A stretch of 64,000 nt of DNA from Streptomyces sp. KMM 9044 (GTDB lineage Bacteria; Actinomycetota; Actinomycetes; Streptomycetales; Streptomycetaceae). Below, one piece after another: positions 21,618-29,777 of this stretch (its first letter is position 1; each line of letters starts with the position of its first letter). The notes beneath the pieces were generated by a model. It had not been told where the DNA came from, did no database searches, and worked only from the letters and a program-made list of their open reading frames with translations. The DNA is taken from the NCBI RefSeq assembly GCF_024701375.2, contig NZ_CP113910.1, forward strand, positions 6,634,001 to 6,698,000, given 5' to 3'. The position numbers and the translations under genes are program-made.

Positions 21618-22841
21618 TCAGGTGCGTTCTACGAGCAGCGGCAGATGCCGTGCGCCGAAGACGTTGGTGCCGTGCCAGGCGAGCCGCGCTTCGGGGTCCA
21701 CGGTGATGCGGGCGTACCGGTCCAGCAGGGCCTCCAGCGCGATCCGGCCCTCCAGCCGGGCCAGCGGGGCCCCGATGCAGTAGTGGATGCCGTGCCCGAA
21801 CGCGGCCTGGCGGGCGTTGGCGCGGTGAGTGCGGAACTCGTCCGCCTGTTCGAAGACCTGCTCGTCGCGGTTGGCCGAGAGCAGCCACAGGTACAGCAGA
21901 GAGTCCGTGCCGACGTCCAGACCGGCGATGTTCGTCTCGGCCGTGGTGACCCGTTCGATCCGGGTGAACGGCGGGCGCAGGCGCAGCGCCTCCTCGATCA
22001 CCGCGGGCACCAGCGAGCGGTCCGCCCGCACCCGCGCGAACAGATCCGGATCCCGGTCCAGACAGATCAGCGCGTTGCCCAGGAGCACCGACGTGGTGAT
22101 GTGCCCGGCCAGCAGCAGCAGGGTCGCGAAGCTCGCGATGTCCTCGTCGTCGAGCCGCTCACCGTCGACCTCGGCGCCGACCAGGGTGCTCAGCAGGTTC
22201 CCGTCCGGCTCCTTGCGCAGGGCCTCGATGAAGCCCTGGAGGTAGGCGGAGATGGTGACCGCGGTCTCCTCCATCCGGCGCACACTCTCCGGGTCTTCCG
22301 GATCGGTGGACAGCAGCTGGTCCGCCCAGCCCTGGAAGCGGTCCCGGTCCTCGACCGGCACCCCCAGCATGCGTGCGATGACCGTCACCGGCAACGGGTT
22401 GGCGAGCGTGTCCACCAGGTCGAAGGCGCCCTCGGGAGCGGCGTCCAGCAGTTCGCCGGTCAGATCGGTGATCCACGGTTCGAGACCGGAGATCAGCCCC
22501 GGGGTGAACGCCCGGCTCACCAGACGGCGCATCTTGCCGTGCAGGGGCGGATCGAGCAGCAGCAGCGTGCCGCGCGGGGCCTGCTTCTCGCCGCCCGACA
22601 GCCGGCCCACCGTGTCCGAGGAGAACGTCGCCGGATCGGCGAGGATCCGCTGCACGTCCGCGTGCCGGAAGACATGAACCCTGCCGGCGCCGTCCCGCCA
22701 CGCCGGCTGCTCCTCGCGCATCCGCGCCGCCCACGCCAGCAGCGTGGCGCCACCGTCCGGCGCCACGGCCGGCTCACGCTCGGTCCAGGAACCGGCCTCG
22801 GGTGTCGGGTCGAGCACGTCCGAGGTGCCTTGCTGCGCCAC
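21618..22841 (-). CDS. Cytochrome P450 (second tailoring P450)
   Basis: This P450 has about 407 residues, with heme motif FGHGIHYCIGAPLARLEG, K-helix EEALRLRP and I-helix LLLLAGHITTS. The I-helix lacks the acidic residue usually before Thr (Ile instead of Glu or Asp), which can alter proton delivery. I chose the GTG at 22841 because AAAGGGGAA lies about 8 bases upstream; the frame remains open to 22973 but the extra residues are unlike a P450. It is first in its operon and transcribed divergently from the ferredoxin, its likely electron donor. Confidence 0.93.
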   Translation of the reverse strand: MAQQGTSDVLDPTPEAGSWTEREPAVAPDGGATLLAWAARMREEQPAWRDGAGRVHVFRHADVQRILADPATFSSDTVGRLSGGEKQAPRGTLLLLDPPLHGKMRRLVSRAFTPGLISGLEPWITDLTGELLDAAPEGAFDLVDTLANPLPVTVIARMLGVPVEDRDRFQGWADQLLSTDPEDPESVRRMEETAVTISAYLQGFIEALRKEPDGNLLSTLVGAEVDGERLDDEDIASFATLLLLAGHITTSVLLGNALICLDRDPDLFARVRADRSLVPAVIEEALRLRPPFTRIERVTTAETNIAGLDVGTDSLLYLWLLSANRDEQVFEQADEFRTHRANARQAAFGHGIHYCIGAPLARLEGRIALEALLDRYARITVDPEARLAWHGTNVFGARHLPLLVERT

Positions 22842-22974
22842 CCGGATTCCCCTTTCGCAGATGTCGTACGACGGTTCCGGACGGCGCCGTGCCACTGCGG
22901 CGGCGCCGTCGCCTTCCGTCCGCCGATCACTCCAGCACGGCGGCCCCGTGGCGGACCAGGGAAGGCCGTGCAAT

Positions 22975-22990
22975 CTAGGGATTCACCGAG
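22975..22990. promoter_or_regulatory. Candidate PAS-LuxR (PimM-type) operator
   Basis: CTAGGGATTCACCGAG matches 14 of 16 positions of the published PimM consensus CTVGGGAWWTCCCBAG, which I recalled rather than searched. It lies in the 310-bp divergent promoter between the P450 operon and the ferredoxin-glycosyltransferase operon. Confidence 0.65.
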
Positions 22991-23039
22991 TACCGGCCGC
23001 CGCGGTCGATCGCCGGGCCGCCGCGCCGGTGCCGAATCT

Positions 23040-23055
23040 CTAGAGGAAATCCCAG
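23040..23055. promoter_or_regulatory. Second candidate PAS-LuxR operator
   Basis: CTAGAGGAAATCCCAG keeps both CTAG/CAG ends and the A/T centre and matches 12 of 16 consensus positions. It lies 65 bp from the better site in the same divergent promoter, nearer the ferredoxin gene. Confidence 0.45.
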
Positions 23056-23151
23056 ACAGCGGTCTCCCGGCGGCCGAACCCCCGCTCCCGCACCGCAAGA
23101 TGGGCTCGCCCCGGCATCCCACCGGACCGGCACGCACGCAGGAGGCCTCCC

Positions 23152-23361
23152 ATGGACATCGCGATCGACCACGACAGGTGCATCGGCGCCGGTCAGTGCA
23201 CCCTCATCGCCCCCGAGGTCTTCGACCAGCGCGACGACGGACTGGTGCTGTTGCTGGTCGAGCGCCCGGACGACGCTGGGCTCGACGCCGCCCGGGAGGC
23301 CGTCGAGTGCTGCCCGATGAGTGCCCTTTCCGTGGGCGAGGACCGTAGGCCCCCGGCCTGA
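23152..23361 (+). CDS. 3Fe-4S ferredoxin
   Basis: This 69-residue electron carrier probably feeds the two divergent P450s. The cluster ligands are in CIGAGQC and ECCPMSAL. The C-x2-A-x2-C spacing, with Ala where a 4Fe-4S ferredoxin has Cys, is typical of the 3Fe-4S type that accompanies Streptomyces P450s. The ATG is preceded by AGGAGG at good spacing. The glycosyltransferase starts 39 bp downstream, probably in the same transcript. No ferredoxin reductase is present nearby. Confidence 0.95.
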   Translation: MDIAIDHDRCIGAGQCTLIAPEVFDQRDDGLVLLLVERPDDAGLDAAREAVECCPMSALSVGEDRRPPA

Positions 23362-23400
23362 GCGCCGTCCCGGGCCGCCCCCTGAGGAGGAGATCAACCG

Positions 23401-24648
23401 ATGCGCGTCCTGTTCGCCGGCCTGCCGGAGAAGTCGCACGTCCTCACCATGGTTCCGCTCGCCTGGGCTCTGACGGCCGCCGGGCACGAGGTGCTGATGG
23501 CCAACGCGCCGTCCCTGACCGACGCCATCACCGGCGCCGGACTGGTGGCCGCCCCGGTCGGCAGCGACCACTACCTGCACCGCGACATGGCCGTCGCACG
23601 CGACTCGCAGGACGCGGACGTCGCCAACTGGAGCCGTCTCGGCTACGGCGACGTCGACCACGCGAGCCTGCTCGCCCGCTACAGGATCAGCGTCCCGTAC
23701 GGGTTCGCCCGCTACAACGACCCGATCCTCGACGACCTCGTCGGCCTCGCCCGTGACTGGCGGCCCGACCTCGTCGTCCGCGACCCCATCGCCTACGCGG
23801 GCGGTATCGCCGCCCGCGCCTGCGGCGCCGCCCACGCCCGTCTGCTGTGGTGCGCCGACGTCTACGGCCAGGCCCGCGCCACGTTCGTCGAACTCGCCGA
23901 GGACATGCCCGAGGACCAGCGCGCCGATCCGCTCACCGACTGGATCGACGAACGCGGAAGCGCCTACGGCGTGCGCTGCGACGAGGAACTCCTCAACGGA
24001 CAGTTCACCATCGACACGCTGCCCCCGAGCCTGCGCCCTCCCTCCGACCTGCGCCGGCTCTCCATGCGGTACGTGCCCTACAACGGCGCGTCCGTGCAGT
24101 GGCCCTGGCTGCGCGAGAAGCCCAAGCGGCCCCGGGTGTGCGTCACTCTGGGCCGTACCAACACTGAGGCCTACGGCGGCGACTACGTGGCCGTGGCCGA
24201 CATCCTGCGAGCCCTGTCCCGGCTCGACGCCGACATCGTCGCCGCCCTCATGCCCGAACAGGCCGAGAAACTCGGTGACCTGCCCCCCAACGTCCGGGCC
24301 GTCGGCGGCCTCGCCCTCAGCACCCTGCTCCCCAGCTGCACCGCCGTCGTCCACCACGGGGGCTGGGGCACCTTCTCCACCGCCCTGGTCAACGCCGTGC
24401 CGCAGCTCGCCCTGTCCACCCTGGTGGCCGACCAGGAACTACGCGGCCGGACACTGCAGGACAGCGGGGCCGGACTCCACGTGCACCACACCGACGCCGA
24501 CGCCGACCGGGTCGCGGACCTCACCCGGCGCCTCCTGGAGGACCCCTCCTACGCCGCCGAGGCACGCCGTCTGCGCGACGAGTCGGCCGCCATGCCCACG
24601 CCACACGACCTCGTCCGGGAACTGGAACGCCTCACCGCAGCCGGCTGA
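23401..24648 (+). CDS. Macrolide-type glycosyltransferase (GT1)
   Basis: This 415-residue glycosyltransferase resembles the EryCIII/DesVII group, which moves a dTDP-deoxysugar to a polyketide aglycone. The N-terminal acceptor domain starts MRVLFAGLPEKSHVLTMVPLAWAL. The donor-binding C-terminal domain contains AVVHHGGWGTFSTAL near residue 315. The ribosome binding site is GAGGAG. Enzymes of the EryCIII/DesVII type often need a P450-like helper (EryCII/DesVIII), and none is seen in this window. Which sugar and which position are unknown. Confidence 0.92.
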   Translation: MRVLFAGLPEKSHVLTMVPLAWALTAAGHEVLMANAPSLTDAITGAGLVAAPVGSDHYLHRDMAVARDSQDADVANWSRLGYGDVDHASLLARYRISVPYGFARYNDPILDDLVGLARDWRPDLVVRDPIAYAGGIAARACGAAHARLLWCADVYGQARATFVELAEDMPEDQRADPLTDWIDERGSAYGVRCDEELLNGQFTIDTLPPSLRPPSDLRRLSMRYVPYNGASVQWPWLREKPKRPRVCVTLGRTNTEAYGGDYVAVADILRALSRLDADIVAALMPEQAEKLGDLPPNVRAVGGLALSTLLPSCTAVVHHGGWGTFSTALVNAVPQLALSTLVADQELRGRTLQDSGAGLHVHHTDADADRVADLTRRLLEDPSYAAEARRLRDESAAMPTPHDLVRELERLTAAG

Positions 24649-24739
24649 ATCCCCCGGTGCCGGCCCGACCCCCATTCGCCCACCCTGAGGAAGGAGGACG
24701 GCGCACCCCTCGGCACGCCCTGAGACGCGCCGCACCCAG

Positions 24740-25744
24740 ATGAGTCAGACGCGCATTCTGGTGACCGGCGGTGCCGGCTTCATCGGATCCCACTACGTCC
24801 GGACCCTGCTCGGACCCCTCGGCCCCGACGACGTCACCGTCACCGTCCTCGACTCCTTCACCTACGCCGCCAGTCTCGCCAACCTCGACCCCGTCGCGGA
24901 CAGCGACCGCTACCGGCTCGTCGTCGGCGACATCTGCGACAGCGCTCTCGTCGACAGCCTGATGGCCGAGCACGACCAGGTGGTGCACTTCGCCGCCGAG
25001 TCCCACGTGGACCGCTCCCTGGCCAGCGCCACCGAGTTCGTGCGCACCAACGTGCTCGGCACCCAGACCCTGCTGGACGCGGCCCTGCGCCACGGCACCG
25101 ACCGGTTCGTGCACATCTCCACCGACGAGGTCTACGGCTCCATCCCCGAGGGCTCCTGCTCCGAGGAACAGCCCCTGCACCCCAACTCCCCGTACGCCGC
25201 GTCCAAGGCAGCCAGTGACCTGGTCGCCCTGTCCTACCACCGCTCGCACGGCCTGGACGTACGCGTCACCCGTTGCTCCAACAACTACGGGCACCACCAG
25301 TTCCCGGAGAAGATCATCCCGTTGTTCGTCACCAGGCTCCTCGCCGGTGACCGGGTTCCCCTCTACGGCGACGGCCTGAACGTGCGCGACTGGCTTCACA
25401 TCGACGACCACGTCCGCGCCGTCGAACTGGTCCGCACGGGCGGCAGGGCCGGCGAGATCTACAACATCGGCGGCGGCACCGAACTCGACAACCGCAGCCT
25501 CACCGAACTCCTCCTCGAGGCCTGCGACGTCGGCTGGGACAGGGTGGAGTACGTCATCGACCGCAAGGGCCACGACCGCCGTTACTCCGTGGACTGGCGC
25601 AAGGCCCACGTCGAATTCGGGTACAAACCGCAGAAGGACTTCACCGAGGGCCTCGCCGAGACCGTCGCCTGGTACCGGGACAACCCGCAGGTTCCGGCAG
25701 ACGCCGCCCGTCCCGATCCGCGGAACGGGACCGCCCCGTGCTGA
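24740..25744 (+). CDS. dTDP-glucose 4,6-dehydratase (RmlB-like)
   Basis: This 334-residue short-chain dehydrogenase makes dTDP-4-keto-6-deoxyglucose, the branch point to all 6-deoxysugars. It shows the NAD motif GGAGFIGSHYVR, the catalytic STDEVYGSI, YAASKAASD (Tyr and Lys) and RCSNNYGHHQFPEK. The start has only a weak ribosome binding site. A strong AAGGAGG lies about 45 bases upstream with no start codon at the right distance. The next gene begins inside its stop codon region, which implies translational coupling. Confidence 0.95.
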   Translation: MSQTRILVTGGAGFIGSHYVRTLLGPLGPDDVTVTVLDSFTYAASLANLDPVADSDRYRLVVGDICDSALVDSLMAEHDQVVHFAAESHVDRSLASATEFVRTNVLGTQTLLDAALRHGTDRFVHISTDEVYGSIPEGSCSEEQPLHPNSPYAASKAASDLVALSYHRSHGLDVRVTRCSNNYGHHQFPEKIIPLFVTRLLAGDRVPLYGDGLNVRDWLHIDDHVRAVELVRTGGRAGEIYNIGGGTELDNRSLTELLLEACDVGWDRVEYVIDRKGHDRRYSVDWRKAHVEFGYKPQKDFTEGLAETVAWYRDNPQVPADAARPDPRNGTAPC

Positions 25745-26529
25745 CATGGCGCACCCTCGGCTCCGTGCGGGCATCGGCCGACGGCCACGACGTCACCCCG
25801 TCGGCGCCGAAGGTGCGCCAGGTGCTGGCCCTGCTGCTCGCTCGACGCAACACCGTCGTACCGCTCGACGCCCTCACGGCCGAACTCTGGCCGGGCCGCC
25901 CGCCCCGCAGCGCCACCGCGACCGTGCAGACCTACGCCTACCAGCTGCGCAAGGCGCTGCACGGCGGCGACGGACCCGGCTCGGGCGAGGAGGGGCCACT
26001 GGTCACCCACGCCCACGGCTACCTGCTGCAGGTCGGGCCCGGGGAGTGCGACGCGGAGGAGTTCGCGCTCCTCACCGGCCGGGCCCGGGCCGCACTCGCC
26101 GACGACGACCCACCGGGCGCCGCCGCGCTGGTCGAGCGGGCCCTGCTGCTGTGGGACGGACCGCCCTTCGCGGACGTCCCACAGGGCCCGGCGCTGCACG
26201 GACACGTCCTGCGCCTCGAAGAACTCCACCTTCAGGCCGAGGAGTTGCGCGTCGCGGTCGGCCTGCGCCTCGGCCGGCACCGTGAGCTCGTCGGTGAGCT
26301 CAAGGAACTCGCCTGGGCCCACCCGCTGCACGAGTGGTTCCAGGGCAGCCTCATCATCGCCCTGGAACGGTGTGGCAGGCGCAGCGAGGCGCTGGACGTG
26401 TACCAGCGGCTGCGCGCGATGCTCCGGGACGAACTGGGCCTCGATCCCTCGCCCGGTCTCCAGAACCTGCGCCAGCACGTGCTGACCGATCGTGTCAGCA
26501 CGGCCGACCTGGACCTCCTGCCGGGCTGA
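25738..26529 (+). CDS. SARP-family (AfsR/DnrI-like) activator
   Basis: This 263-residue Streptomyces antibiotic regulatory protein has an N-terminal OmpR-like winged helix (LTWRTLGSVRAS ... SAPKVRQVLALLLARRNTVVPLDALTAELW, residues 1-95) and a bacterial transcriptional activator domain (about 105-245, with LEELHLQAEELRVAVGLRLGRHRELVGEL). The GTG at 25738 overlaps the dehydratase stop codon by 7 bp, so the regulator is coupled to a sugar gene, which is unusual. SARPs bind heptameric direct repeats near -35; I did not find a clear set here. Confidence 0.9.
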   Translation: MLTWRTLGSVRASADGHDVTPSAPKVRQVLALLLARRNTVVPLDALTAELWPGRPPRSATATVQTYAYQLRKALHGGDGPGSGEEGPLVTHAHGYLLQVGPGECDAEEFALLTGRARAALADDDPPGAAALVERALLLWDGPPFADVPQGPALHGHVLRLEELHLQAEELRVAVGLRLGRHRELVGELKELAWAHPLHEWFQGSLIIALERCGRRSEALDVYQRLRAMLRDELGLDPSPGLQNLRQHVLTDRVSTADLDLLPG

Positions 26530-26557
26530 TACCGCCCGCCGGGGCAGCCGGTTCCGC

Positions 26558-27571
26558 TCAGGTCCGCCGTCGGTCGACGGCGGATCCGCCGTGGTGCTCC
26601 ACGGCTGCCCGCCACAGGTCCGCCACCATGTCGCGGGGCGTGCACCTCGGCTCCCAGCCGAGCACCGTGCGTGCGGCCGACACGTCCACGGCCATCCAGT
26701 CCGTGTCCGTCAGCGGACGCGGCCCCGTGACGGAACCCTCCACCAGCCGGGCCGGCCGCCCGCTGAGCGTGATCAGCAGGTCCACCATGTCCCGGACGTG
26801 CTGCGAGGCCCCGCTCGCGATGTTCAGCACGTGCCCGCCGGCGCCGGGGACGCACAGCGCGGCCACGACGGCCCGCGAGACATCCTGGGCGTCCACGAAG
26901 TCGCGGACGCTGCGCAGCGGTGACACCCGCACCTGCGCGGGCCGTCCGTCCGCGGCGTCGTCGAGCAGCTGGGCGGCCACCTGTCCGAGGAGGCTGCCGC
27001 GCGGGGTACCCGCGCCGATCACGTTCGACAACCGCAGTACCACCGCGTCCACGGTGCCCTGCTCGACGGCCCGCAGTACCGCGCGGCTGCCCTGCAGCTT
27101 CGTGCGTCCGTAGTCCGTCGTCGGTTCCTCCGGCGAGGACTCGTTGAGCCACACCCCGTTGGGCTGCGGCGTGTACTCGTGCACGGAACCCAGCTGCACC
27201 AACCGCGGCCGGGGCTCGGCGACGGCGAGAGCCGAGAGCAGCCTGTCCACCAGCAGCCGGTTGTTGCGGCGCATCCCGTCGGCGGTGGGGGACCAGACGT
27301 CGCCGGCGGCGTTGACGACGGCCACCGGCCGTTCCGCGTCGATCAGTTCGGTCAGGGCCCCCGGCCCGTCGGCGACCAGGTCCATGGGGTGCAAGGCCCA
27401 GGACGCGGGTGTCTTTCGCGGATGACGGGACACGGCGAGAATCTCGTGCCCGGCACGCTCCAGCGCGGCCCCCACCTGGCGGCCCACGAATCCGGTCGCT
27501 CCGAGGAGTACCACCCGGCCGGTCCCCGTGTCCGGGCCGTCCGGCCGTTCCAGCGCACCGATCTCCGCCAT
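26558..27571 (-). CDS. NDP-hexose 4-ketoreductase-like (extended SDR)
   Basis: This 337-residue NAD(P)-dependent epimerase/dehydratase family protein has the nucleotide motif LLGATGFVGRQVGAAL near residue 22, VVNAAGDVW, LVQLGSVHEY and catalytic YGRTK. Similar proteins in deoxysugar pathways reduce the 4-keto group late in the pathway. That function fits here because the 4,6- and 3,4-dehydratases leave a keto sugar to be reduced. It converges with the SARP gene (28-bp gap) and diverges from the 3,5-epimerase gene. The stereochemistry of reduction cannot be read from the sequence. Confidence 0.82.
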   Translation of the reverse strand: MAEIGALERPDGPDTGTGRVVLLGATGFVGRQVGAALERAGHEILAVSRHPRKTPASWALHPMDLVADGPGALTELIDAERPVAVVNAAGDVWSPTADGMRRNNRLLVDRLLSALAVAEPRPRLVQLGSVHEYTPQPNGVWLNESSPEEPTTDYGRTKLQGSRAVLRAVEQGTVDAVVLRLSNVIGAGTPRGSLLGQVAAQLLDDAADGRPAQVRVSPLRSVRDFVDAQDVSRAVVAALCVPGAGGHVLNIASGASQHVRDMVDLLITLSGRPARLVEGSVTGPRPLTDTDWMAVDVSAARTVLGWEPRCTPRDMVADLWRAAVEHHGGSAVDRRRT

Positions 27572-27786
27572 GCCACCGCTCCTTCCGGGCCCGCTGCCCG
27601 CACGTCTGTCGGCCTCTTCGCCCGCACGAGGGTCGGCCTCTCAGGCCATGCGACGCGGGCACACGGACCTCACACGCCCACTGAAGCAGCCGTGGATCGA
27701 GGACTCCTCCAGGCTCCGTCGACTCCATCCGCCCACCGCCGGAACTCGACCGGTTCTCGATCACGACGTTCTACGATGTGATCATC

Positions 27787-28404
27787 ATGAAGGTTCGAGA
27801 GATGGCTGTGCCGGACGCCTACCACATCACGCCGCATCAGTTCCTGGATGAACGCGGCAGCTTCTACGAGTCGTTCCGGCACGACCGGCTGGCCGAGCAG
27901 ATCGGCCGCCCCGTGCCGGTGGCGCAGGTGAACTACTCGGTCTCGCGCCGCCGCACCCTGCGCACCCTGCGCGGGCTGCACGGCATGCTCCTGCCGCCGG
28001 GCTAGGCCAAAGTGGTGTGCGTGGTGCGCGGCGCCGTCCTCGACATCGTCGTGGACCTGAGGGTCGGATCCCCGACCTGGGGCGTGCACGAGGCGAACTG
28101 GATGTCCGCGGAGTCGGGCGAAGCGCTCTTCGTCGCCGAGGGCCTGGTGCACGGCTTCCTCGCCCTCACCGACGACACCTGCGTGTCGTATCTGTGCTCC
28201 ACCGAGTTCGTGCCCGGCACCCAGGTGGACATCGACCCCCTCGACCCCGAGCTCGCCCTGCCCTGGCGCCTGACGGAGATGCCCCTGATGTCGGTGAAGG
28301 ACTCGTCGGCGATCACCGTCGCCCAGGCCAGGGACACCGGACTCCTGGCCGACTACGAGGACTGTCTGACGCACTACGCGGCGCTCCGCGAGGCCGCCTG
28401 CTGA
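27787..28404 (+). pseudogene. dTDP-4-keto-6-deoxyhexose 3,5-epimerase, internal amber stop
   Basis: The RmlC-like cupin reads MKVREMAVPDAYHITPHQFLD through LRGLHGMLLPPG, meets TAG at 28003-28005, and continues in the same frame as AKVVCVVRGAVLDIVVDLR to the end. A CAG-to-TAG change (Gln in PPGQAK) would explain it. The family His is in RGLHGM and the second half is complete, so only one base stops the protein. A GTG at 27778 is an alternative start. There is no ribosome binding site, and TACGAT at 27772-27777 could be a -10 box for a leaderless transcript. The enzyme would convert the D-sugar to the L-series; if the stop is real, L-sugars need another source. Confidence 0.85.
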
Positions 28405-28471
28405 CCAGCGCCGCGCCGGGAACTCCCGCAGCCGCGGGCGGCGCCCGCCCACCCGACCTCCAGGAGAGCCG

Positions 28472-29692
28472 ATGCCGTCCAGTACACCCGAGCCCGCCCA
28501 GCACTACGCCATGCTGCTGTTCGGGGACTTCGGCCACATCGCTCCCACCCTGGGCGTGACCCGCGAACTCCTCGCCCGGGGCCACCGCGTCACCTACGTC
28601 GTCGACGAGACCTTCGCCGCGGTGGTCGAGGAGAGCGGCGCCCGCGCCGTCACCTACGCCTCCGCGCGCGGCGACTTCTACCGCGCCGCCGACCCGAGCC
28701 CCGACCGGCTCGCCCGCGACGGCTACAACCTCCTCCTCGACACCATCCGCACCGTGTTCCCCCTCGCCCAGGACGCTCTGGCCGCCGATCTGCCGGACGT
28801 CGTGCTCTACGACTTCGAGACGGTCGCCGCCGGCCGGGCCGCCGCCCGCGTCCTCGGCGCCGTACCGGTGCAGGTCTGCCCGAGCCACGCGGCCAACGAG
28901 ACGTTCTCGCTGCGCGCCCAGATGTGGGACCCCGGGCATCCACTGATGGCCCGAGGTGCCGAGGTGATCATCGAGTTCATGGGCAAGCACGGCATCGGCC
29001 TGGATGAGATGGGCCGCTACGGCGCCGAGTGGGACGAGCGCAACCTGGTGTTCCTGCCACGCGCCTTCCAGATCGAGGGCGACAGCTTCGACGAACGGTT
29101 CGCCTTCGTCGGCCCCACCTTCACCGAACCCGCCCAGGACCTGTGGTCCCCGCCCGCCGACGGACGCCGCACCGCCCTCGTCTCGCTGGGCACGGAGTCC
29201 GGGGACCGCGGCGGCTTCTTCCGGCTGTGCGCGGAGGCGTTCGACCCCGCCGACTGGCACGTGGTGATGACACTCGGCCGTGGTAGCGACCCCTCGCTCC
29301 TCGGACCGCTGCCCGCCCACGTCGAGACACACCCCTGGCTGCCGCATCCCGCCGTGCTGCCGCATGCCGACGTGTTCGTCTGCCACGCCGGGATGGGCAG
29401 CCTCATGGAGGCACTGTTCTACGGCACTCCCGTGGTGGCAGTGCCCCGCGCCCACGAACTCGCTCTCAGTGCCGGGCGGTTGGAGCAGTGCGGAGTGGGC
29501 CGCAGCCTGCCCAGGGCCGGACTGACCGCCCAGGTCCTCGCGGAGTCGGTGGCCACGCTGCTCACCGACCCCGAGGGGCCGGCCGCCCGCGCCCGGATGC
29601 GGCAGGGCGTGCGCACGGCGGGCGGTGCCGTCCGAGCCGCTGATCTGCTGGAGGCCTGGGCCGCCGCCCGCCCCGTGCCCGCGGCCGGCTGA
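28472..29692 (+). CDS. Second macrolide-type glycosyltransferase (GT1)
   Basis: This 406-residue glycosyltransferase has an N-terminal MLLFGDFGHIAPTLGVTREL and a C-terminal donor site DVFVCHAGMGSLMEALFYGTPVVAVP near residue 310. It is closer to the OleD/MGT type than the first glycosyltransferase, so the two probably act on different acceptors or sugars. Its ATG follows CCAGGAGAGCC. It lies 67 bp after the 3,5-epimerase, likely in one operon, and ends at a strong hairpin. Confidence 0.92.
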   Translation: MPSSTPEPAQHYAMLLFGDFGHIAPTLGVTRELLARGHRVTYVVDETFAAVVEESGARAVTYASARGDFYRAADPSPDRLARDGYNLLLDTIRTVFPLAQDALAADLPDVVLYDFETVAAGRAAARVLGAVPVQVCPSHAANETFSLRAQMWDPGHPLMARGAEVIIEFMGKHGIGLDEMGRYGAEWDERNLVFLPRAFQIEGDSFDERFAFVGPTFTEPAQDLWSPPADGRRTALVSLGTESGDRGGFFRLCAEAFDPADWHVVMTLGRGSDPSLLGPLPAHVETHPWLPHPAVLPHADVFVCHAGMGSLMEALFYGTPVVAVPRAHELALSAGRLEQCGVGRSLPRAGLTAQVLAESVATLLTDPEGPAARARMRQGVRTAGGAVRAADLLEAWAAARPVPAAG

Positions 29693-29709
29693 ACGTCCCG
29701 CGGTCGCCG

Positions 29710-29770
29710 AACGGGGCCCGGGGCCGTGTGGGACGCACCAACAGCGTCCTGCACGGCCCCGGGCCCCGTT
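29710..29770. terminator. Strong bidirectional hairpin terminator
   Basis: A 19-bp perfect stem (29710-29728 with 29752-29770, starting AACGGGGCCC) encloses a further GGACGC/GCGTCC pairing and a 7-base loop. It lies between convergent genes, 17 bp after the glycosyltransferase and 7 bp from the stop codon of the dehydratase. Confidence 0.88.
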
Positions 29771-29777
29771 CGCGTGC

